A program made the translations under genes and the position numbers. 35,236 nt of DNA from Pontiellaceae bacterium B12219. Its GTDB lineage: Bacteria > Verrucomicrobiota > Kiritimatiellia > Kiritimatiellales > Pontiellaceae. The stretch is taken from positions 1-35,236 of the forward strand of contig JARNMJ010000048.1 of assembly GCA_029432795.1 (NCBI GenBank), in the 5' to 3' direction. Positions 30,451 to 35,236 of this stretch are shown here, piece after piece (within the stretch, counting starts at the first letter, position 1; the number at the start of each line of letters is the position of its first letter). The notes beneath the pieces are model-generated. The model ran no database searches and was not told where the DNA came from. It was given only the letters and a program-made list of their open reading frames with translations.

Positions 30451-31545
30451 TTATTCCGGGTTGGAACCAAAAACGCCCAGGCCGAGCTCGCCGGAAATCT
30501 GACGAATTGCACGCATGGATTTAATGGAGTTTCCTGCTTCGTTCAGACGCGGAGAAAAGGCCGCAATGGCGAATTTTCCAGGAACAACGGCAACAATACC
30601 ACCGCCGACGCCGGTCTTGGCCGGGAGCCCGGCGGTGGCCATCCATTCGCCGGATTCGTCGTAAAAACCGGCGGTGGCCATGATGGCCAGAAGTTCCGGC
30701 ACATGCCGGGGATCCAGCACTTCAATTCCAGTGATTGGATTAGTTCCACTGTTGGCCAGCGTGGCACCCATGACGGCCAGATCGGTTGCGCTTACGCCGA
30801 CGGAGCATTGTTTGGTGTAAACCCGCAGGGCTTCTTCGGGTTCGCAATACAGCCGGCCATAGTTAAACAGGGAGTTGGCGATGGCGCGGTTGCCCCAGGC
30901 GGTTTCGTATTCAGAATTATAGACCGCTTCAAGCAGGGGCAGTTCACGGCCGGCAAAGGCTTCGAGGTTGCCTTTCACGAGCTGCCAACGCTCCGCTTCG
31001 TTTTCGGCATCAACCAGACTCACGGCCGCAATGGCGCCGGCATTCACAAGGGGGTTGACGGAGCGATCATCATAAATTTCGAGCGCGAGCTTGGAGTTGA
31101 ACGGTAAGCCGGTCGGTTCGAAGCCGATATTGTCGGCCACGGCCTCCGGATTCTTTTCCTCCATGACCAGAGCGGCGGTGAATACTTTTGAAACGGATTG
31201 AATGGAAAATTTATAGTCAACATCCCCGGCGGTGAAAAACTGTCCGTCGGGGGTGGCAATCACGATGCCGAACAGATCGCTGGGGGTTTGGGTCAGGATC
31301 GGAATGTAGTCGGCATTTTTTCCTTCCTTCAATCCTTTGAAATTTTGATAGGCCTTGTCGACGGCCGCCTGCAGTTCCTCCGCCGAGAACCCCGTATTCT
31401 GTGATTCAGTAACCTGTTCAACAATAACTTCCTCTGAAGCCGCTTCCAACGGCTGGACGTTACTTGCGCCGCAGAATGCCTGGGGCATCAGGGCCGTGAT
31501 GAGGGCTGCGGTGACTAGCTGGCGATTACAGGATAATGCTTGCAT
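30451..31545 (-). CDS. glsA: Glutaminase A with signal peptide (exported)
   Basis: 364 residues. Hydrolyses glutamine to glutamate and ammonia. Serine-dependent beta-lactamase-fold glutaminase: catalytic S117-x-x-K120 in FSIQSVSKVF, NAGAIAAVSL, NRAIANSLFNYGRL, the Tyr region VYTKQCSVGVSATDLAVMGATLANSG, and PAKTGVGGGIVAVVPG. Unlike the cytoplasmic E. coli enzymes, this copy opens with a signal peptide (about 1-26, VTAALITALMPQAFCGA) and a 40-residue linker, so it should act in the periplasm or outside. AGGAGA precedes the ATG. Upstream of the DcaP-like porin and across from gltS. Confidence 0.93.
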   Translation of the reverse strand: MQALSCNRQLVTAALITALMPQAFCGASNVQPLEAASEEVIVEQVTESQNTGFSAEELQAAVDKAYQNFKGLKEGKNADYIPILTQTPSDLFGIVIATPDGQFFTAGDVDYKFSIQSVSKVFTAALVMEEKNPEAVADNIGFEPTGLPFNSKLALEIYDDRSVNPLVNAGAIAAVSLVDAENEAERWQLVKGNLEAFAGRELPLLEAVYNSEYETAWGNRAIANSLFNYGRLYCEPEEALRVYTKQCSVGVSATDLAVMGATLANSGTNPITGIEVLDPRHVPELLAIMATAGFYDESGEWMATAGLPAKTGVGGGIVAVVPGKFAIAAFSPRLNEAGNSIKSMRAIRQISGELGLGVFGSNPE

Positions 31546-31581
31546 GTGGGCTCTCCTTTTTAATTTATATAGGGAATGAAC

Positions 31582-31600
31582 ATTCCGTATTCTACGGAAT
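31582..31600. promoter_or_regulatory. Inverted repeat in the divergent glsA/lipoprotein region
   Basis: ATTCCGTA, three bases, TACGGAAT: a perfect 8-bp inverted repeat 37 nt upstream of the glsA start and about 50 nt before the lipoprotein start. On the minus strand a TATAAA-like -10 for glsA follows it, so it could be an operator. No regulator gene is nearby. Confidence 0.5.
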
Positions 31601-31649
31601 GGATCTTCCAGTGATTGGTAAAACTTGTCAAATAGTTAAAAGGTTACGC

Positions 31650-32132
31650 ATGCAGGGAATACGATTGAATTTAGGGATAGTGTTCGGTGTGTTTTTTGTC
31701 TTCACAGGTTGCACCACCTTGAATGATGCAACGTTGCGCGAACTTGACCGGACTGCAGATAAAGCGCTTGCCAAAATGGTATTGGCCTTTCCCGGGCTAC
31801 AGAGCGAACTGGGCCTTTCTCAGGGGTATCTGGTGCTGCAGCGTTCCGGATCGTGGGTTCCAACGGTTGGAAAAAAAGGATACGGGATATTGACCGGGAA
31901 AAGCTCGGGCGCGCACTCGTATTTCCGCATTGAACAGGTGGAACTGAACGGAGCCTGGGGGGTCGGCGATTATACGGGACTTATGGTCCTGCCGCAAACG
32001 GTCGAACTGGATCAGGTGATTGCGGAGGGGTTGACGCTGGAGAACAGCGGCACGCTGTATATTTATGCAGAAGATGAGCATCCGGCGGCTTATTCGATAA
32101 AAATCATCTCCATGAAGCCGCTCGAACGCTAA
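31650..32132 (+). CDS. Lipoprotein with SYLF/YSC84-like region
   Basis: 160 residues from the ATG at 31650 (AAAAGG upstream). Signal peptide with lipobox F-T-G-C (C21). The mature part, KALAKMVLAFPGLQSELGLS ... SWVPTVGKKGYGILTGKSSG ... GLMVLPQTVELDQVI, recalls the YSC84/SYLF lipid-binding-type family, but the match is only general. Palindrome copy 17 lies in the coding sequence (V-P-T-V-G-K). Its TAA overlaps the TAG of the convergent psiE-like gene by two bases. Function not assigned. Confidence 0.7.
   Translation: MQGIRLNLGIVFGVFFVFTGCTTLNDATLRELDRTADKALAKMVLAFPGLQSELGLSQGYLVLQRSGSWVPTVGKKGYGILTGKSSGAHSYFRIEQVELNGAWGVGDYTGLMVLPQTVELDQVIAEGLTLENSGTLYIYAEDEHPAAYSIKIISMKPLER
31858..31872. repeat. 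TTCCA-N5-TGGAA palindrome, copy 17 (in lipoprotein gene)
   Basis: TTCCAACGGTTGGAA; a near-perfect inverted repeat of 15 bp. Confidence 0.9.
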
Positions 32133-32557
32133 TCATCCTTTTCCGTTTTCCCGTGTTCATGTAAGGCACGTTTAACGACAAAATATCCCGCAGATAATGC
32201 AAGAACCAGCGCCGCAATGGACAGCAGCATTTCGGGGGTGATTTCATAATAATCGAGAATGATGATTTTTCGGGCCACCGCCACGAGAGCAACCAGCAGC
32301 ACCACTTCAACGTGGATGACGCGTTTGTCCAGATAGGCTTTAATCGTTTCGAGCAGTTCGAGCCCGATCACGACCATCAGAATAAAACCGAACACCTCCA
32401 TCATTTCCTTCACATTCAGGAGCATCAGCGGCGGTTCGAGCATCTGCTGCCAAAGAATCACGCCCACTTCGATCGTGGACAGGAAGACGGCAATCATCAT
32501 GAAGATCATCAGGATCAGTACAATGAGGTGCTCAAATAACTCAAAAAATTTCTTCAT
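32129..32557 (-). CDS. PsiE-family membrane protein
   Basis: 142 residues from the ATG at 32557 (AAGGAA upstream), shorter than the open frame. Four membrane helices: LIVLILMIFMMIAVFLSTIE, EVFGFILMVVIGLELLETI, VVLLVALVAVARKIIIL and LLSIAALVLALSAGYFVVK. The pattern LELLETIKAYLDKRVIHVEVVLLVALVAVARKIIILD is that of the phosphate-starvation-inducible PsiE family. Function unknown beyond the E. coli expression pattern; no Pho box was found upstream. Confidence 0.83.
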   Translation of the reverse strand: MKKFFELFEHLIVLILMIFMMIAVFLSTIEVGVILWQQMLEPPLMLLNVKEMMEVFGFILMVVIGLELLETIKAYLDKRVIHVEVVLLVALVAVARKIIILDYYEITPEMLLSIAALVLALSAGYFVVKRALHEHGKTEKDD

Positions 32558-32680
32558 GACGATTCCTTTTAAAACCGCATTCTGAACATGATTCCGAAGG
32601 GGAAGCAAGAGTGGATAAACGGTACTTCACCGCGCAACGGGCAGGGCAGGGGGTGGGGTGAACCTTAAGAGGTTCTGCCG

Positions 32681-34348
32681 TTAATTTTTCAACGGGCGGT
32701 AGCGTACGCGGTGCGGGCTCCAGCTCTCGCCTTTCTGAGCTTTCATGAATTCCTTGAAGGATTCGTAGTTGCCCTCATGCCAGATCACCTCGTCGCCTTC
32801 GAAGGCGAGGATATGGGTGGCAACACGGTCGAGGAACCAGCGGTCGTGGCTGATCACAACGGCGCAACCGCCGAAATTCATCAGTCCCTCTTCCAGTGAT
32901 CGGAGGGTAGCCACGTCGAGGTCGTTGGTCGGTTCGTCAAGCATCAGCAGGTTGCCTCCGCCGCGCAGCAGTTTGGCCAGATGTACGCGGTTGCGTTCCC
33001 CGCCGGAAAGTACGCCGACCTTTTTCTGCTGTTCCGCGCCCTTGAAATTAAAGCGGGCACAATACGCACGGCTGTTCATTTCGCGGCCACCGACTTCGAT
33101 CGTTTCTTCGCCTTTGGAAATTTCTTCCCAGATGGTTTTGTCGGGATCGAGATCGTCGCGCGACTGATCGACGTAGGAAATGTCGACGCTCTCGCCAAGC
33201 TCCAGCGTTCCGGCGGTGGCCTCTTCTAAACCGAGAATCATTTTGAAGAGGGTGGTTTTTCCGGCACCGTTTCCGCCGATCACTCCCACAATTCCGCCCG
33301 GCGGCAGGTCAAAATTCACGCCATCGAAAAGCAGGCGGTCGTCAAAAGCTTTGGCCAGCTCTTTCGCCACGACCACTTTCTGGCCGAGGCGTTTGCCGAC
33401 CGGAATCTGTATGGCGAGGTTTTCTTCGGCGGTATCGAACTCCTGATTTGCGAGTTCTTCGTATCGCTTCAGGCGGGCCTTGTTTTTGGTCAGACGGCTG
33501 GATGCATTCATACGGACCCATTCCAGTTCCTGCTTCAGCATTTTACGTCGGGAGGCATTCAGCTTCTGGGTTTTCTCGGCAATCATCTGTTTTTGTTCGA
33601 GCCAGGCTTCGTAGTTGCCTTTGTAGGGAAACGTTCGTCCACCATCGAGTTCAAGAATCCATTCGGTGACATTGGAGAGAAAATAGCGGTCATGCGTCAC
33701 AACAATCAGCGTGCCTTTAAAGCGTTTGAGATGCTCTTCCATCCAGCCGACGGATTCAGCATCCAGATGGTTGGTCGGTTCGTCGAGCAGCAGAACATCG
33801 GGATTCTGCAACAGCAGTCGGCACAGGGCAACGCGGCGTTTTTCTCCGCCGGACAGCACGTCCACCACCTGATCGGCTTCCGGCAGGCGCAGCGCATCCA
33901 TCGCCATTTCCACATGGCGTTCGAGTTCCCAAAGATTGTTGGCATCGATTTCGTCCTGCAGTTTTGCGACTTCATCGTTCAGTCTGTCGGACTCTTCGTC
34001 CGAAACATCGCCGCCGAGGAGTTCCCAGATTTCATCGTATCGATCGAGTTTGGCCTGCTGCTCGGCGACCCCCTCCATCACGCATTCCAGTACGGTCTTT
34101 CCTGCGGTAAGCTGGGGCTCCTGCTCGAGGTAGCCGATTTTGGCGCGCTGGGCGATGATGCACTGCCCGATGAATTCGTCATCGATGCCCGCCATAATAC
34201 GCAGCAAACTGGATTTTCCCGAGCCGTTACCGCCGATGACGCCGATGCGGGCGCCGAAAAAGAAGGACAGGTTGACGTCATCGAGAATGATTTTCGCACC
34301 ATGCTGTTTTGTCAGGTTTTCGAGGGTATAAACATATTCTCCAGCCAT
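32681..34348 (-). CDS. ettA: ABC-F protein EttA (energy-dependent translational throttle)
   Basis: 555 residues, family length. Two ABC domains with Walker [10 protein letters not shown] (about 39-47) and GGNGAGKTT, signatures [15 protein letters not shown] and [15 protein letters not shown], Walker [12 protein letters not shown] and [11 protein letters not shown], and the typical EttA linker arm between them ([20 protein letters not shown]). The C-terminal [16 protein letters not shown] is characteristic. Soluble; binds the ribosomal E site and gates early elongation according to ATP/ADP. AGGAG precedes the ATG. Monocistronic to judge from flanks. Confidence 0.96.
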   Translation of the reverse strand: MAGEYVYTLENLTKQHGAKIILDDVNLSFFFGARIGVIGGNGSGKSSLLRIMAGIDDEFIGQCIIAQRAKIGYLEQEPQLTAGKTVLECVMEGVAEQQAKLDRYDEIWELLGGDVSDEESDRLNDEVAKLQDEIDANNLWELERHVEMAMDALRLPEADQVVDVLSGGEKRRVALCRLLLQNPDVLLLDEPTNHLDAESVGWMEEHLKRFKGTLIVVTHDRYFLSNVTEWILELDGGRTFPYKGNYEAWLEQKQMIAEKTQKLNASRRKMLKQELEWVRMNASSRLTKNKARLKRYEELANQEFDTAEENLAIQIPVGKRLGQKVVVAKELAKAFDDRLLFDGVNFDLPPGGIVGVIGGNGAGKTTLFKMILGLEEATAGTLELGESVDISYVDQSRDDLDPDKTIWEEISKGEETIEVGGREMNSRAYCARFNFKGAEQQKKVGVLSGGERNRVHLAKLLRGGGNLLMLDEPTNDLDVATLRSLEEGLMNFGGCAVVISHDRWFLDRVATHILAFEGDEVIWHEGNYESFKEFMKAQKGESWSPHRVRYRPLKN

Positions 34349-34369
34349 GAATCACTCCTTGCAGTCGTT

Positions 34370-34386
34370 ATTTTGCACTGCAAAAT
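34370..34386. promoter_or_regulatory. Inverted repeat in the ettA leader
   Basis: ATTTTGC-ACT-GCAAAAT, 7-bp arms, 22 nt upstream of the ettA ATG. Possible operator or mRNA hairpin. Confidence 0.4.
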
Positions 34387-34452
34387 TATCTATCGCTACG
34401 TTTTGCGGGGAAATCTCCGTAAATTGAAAGCGCCCGTTGTACCGTCGGGCAG

Positions 34453-34483
34453 AAAAAAGGGCAAGCCCGCGGCTTGCCCTTTT
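34453..34483 (-). terminator. Bidirectional-type terminator downstream of the last gene
   Basis: GGGCAAGCC (34459-34467), CGC loop, GGCTTGCCC (34471-34479), flanked by six A on the left and four T on the right. Placed to end the leftward transcript of the gene at 34499-35170 before ettA. Confidence 0.88.
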
Positions 34484-34491
34484 CGCAAGGT

Positions 34492-34506
34492 TTCCAACCT
34501 ATGGAA
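34492..34506. repeat. TTCCA-N5-TGGAA palindrome, copy 18
   Basis: TTCCAACCTATGGAA; overlaps the last codons and stop of the leftward gene and sits next to the terminator. Confidence 0.9.
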
Positions 34507-35170
34507 GTTCGTCCGGCTGCGGCGGGTTGGGAACCCAGTTTCCGTTTTCATCGGGCCGGAAGATTACACGCAGTTCTTTGGCGCGTCCGTCGGTCATATA
34601 TTTCAAAAGAAACGGTTCGGCCTCGATAACTTTACCGGAGGGGGGAAGCTGCATATTTGAGAAGTTCGTGCCGGGAAATTTCTTTTCGAGGGTTTTGATG
34701 GCTACGGCCGAATTCGGCCGGATCTGCAGCAGGAAGGCATCGGCTTCAGGCGTGTTCAGTTCCAGCAGGGCATCCTGGAAGGGGGTTCCGGATAGGTTTT
34801 CCCCCGCCGCAATCCGCCTTGAAACGCTGTCGAGTACCGTTCTTGTGGCGCGGTCGTCATTCAGCTCGACCAGAATCCGGGCGGACAGGGCCGCAAGTTG
34901 CAGATCATCGTCGTTCACGGCGGCGAGCAGCGGGAGTTCTGAGCGCTGGCGATAGGCGCGAAGTTTGCGGAAGGCCAGCGTTTGCCGGTTTCCGGCCGCT
35001 TTAACAGTCTTCTCATCCTCGGAATCGCTGGAGGCCATTTGCTCAATGAGCAGGGGAATCAGTTCGCGGTCGGGCCGGAATTTTTCGGACTTGAGCAGGC
35101 TCGTCGTTTCGTCGTCATCGCCTCTTAATAACCTTTCGCTGCGTTTATGCGGTCGAAGACAGAACACCAC
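34499..35170 (-). CDS. Hypothetical helical-repeat-like protein
   Basis: 223 residues, no family recognised. The middle reads like HEAT-type helical pairs (LPLLAAVNDDDLQLAALSARILVELNDD), while the C terminus has a separate polar region (MQLPPSGKVIEAEPFLLKYM ... PNPPQPDELP). No signal peptide. The start is unclear: GTG at 35170 lies inside an 18-bp palindrome and has no Shine-Dalgarno, and an in-frame stop lies at 35204-35206. The gene may start further in, or be the truncated 3' part of a longer gene. Confidence 0.5.
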   Translation of the reverse strand: MVFCLRPHKRSERLLRGDDDETTSLLKSEKFRPDRELIPLLIEQMASSDSEDEKTVKAAGNRQTLAFRKLRAYRQRSELPLLAAVNDDDLQLAALSARILVELNDDRATRTVLDSVSRRIAAGENLSGTPFQDALLELNTPEADAFLLQIRPNSAVAIKTLEKKFPGTNFSNMQLPPSGKVIEAEPFLLKYMTDGRAKELRVIFRPDENGNWVPNPPQPDELP

Positions 35171-35184
35171 GGGTTTACCCGTGG
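35167..35184. repeat. 18-bp inverted repeat at the end of the window
   Basis: CCACGGGT-TT-ACCCGTGG, perfect 8-bp arms. It overlaps the apparent start of the hypothetical gene. Could be an operator or a small-element end; neither is shown. Confidence 0.6.
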
Positions 35185-35209
35185 ATGAATGAGCCCGGAG
35201 GCGTTATGG

Positions 35210-35224
35210 TTCCAAGTTATGGAA
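35210..35224. repeat. TTCCA-N5-TGGAA palindrome, copy 19 (intergenic)
   Basis: TTCCAAGTTATGGAA, 12 bases from the right edge. Confidence 0.9.
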
Positions 35225-35236
35225 GTACGAATAGCA

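Overview
The window reads as a chromosome segment of a Gram-negative, probably marine, heterotroph. The evidence is several outer-membrane barrels, two clear lipoproteins, an RND pump, a secreted sulfatase and a complete MoxR/Bat operon. The gene mix (Bat operon, sulfatase, animal-like UDP-glucose dehydrogenase, reversed-array integron) resembles the PVC group, possibly Kiritimatiellota. That assignment is inference from family resemblance; no rRNA or tRNA gene is present to settle it.

Layout. (1) 1-2167 is the head of a chromosomal integron: an integron integrase on + (809-2167), an attI region, and gene cassettes running leftward on -. The first cassette is complete (83-656, DUF5076 gene plus a 54-residue ORF). 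Its attC lies at about 77-164, and a second cassette runs off the left edge. (2) 2168-2585 has no gene but carries a 14-bp tandem repeat. (3) 2586-5491 (-) is a hybrid sensor kinase with an extracellular solute-binding domain, overlapping a ycgN-like gene. (4) 5618-8596 (+) is a GT4 glycosyltransferase, a DUF4404 protein and UDP-glucose 6-dehydrogenase, closed by a hairpin terminator. (5) 8900-19288 (-) is a long collinear run: trmL, a 19-codon ORF, moxR, a DUF58 gene, a lipoprotein gene, batA, batB, a TPR gene, a batC-like gene, batD, batE, two small genes and an S4-domain gene. (6) 19658-21223 (-) is a secreted sulfatase. (7) 21355-26348 (-) is an RND efflux operon with a non-TolC barrel, preceded by two outer-membrane protein genes (26494-27762). 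(8) 27927-31545 is a glutamine/glutamate module: GltS (+), converging on a DcaP-like porin and an exported glutaminase (both -). (9) 31650-35170 holds a lipoprotein, a PsiE-like membrane protein, EttA and an unrecognised gene.

Two genome-scale signals run across these genes. The 15-bp imperfect palindrome TTCCA-N5-TGGAA occurs 19 times exactly between 5579 and 35224, against about 0.03 expected by chance. It occurs in coding and non-coding DNA, in several reading frames, and not at all in 1-5578. Separately, many gene junctions, including five inside the moxR/bat operon, carry short arrays of heptamer-like words. These are often arranged as two inverted arms, use a different word at each site, and in three cases spill into the next gene's signal-peptide region.

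The best candidate for something undescribed is the combination of the integron with its cassette boundaries, the highly iterated palindrome, and the heptamer-array junctions.
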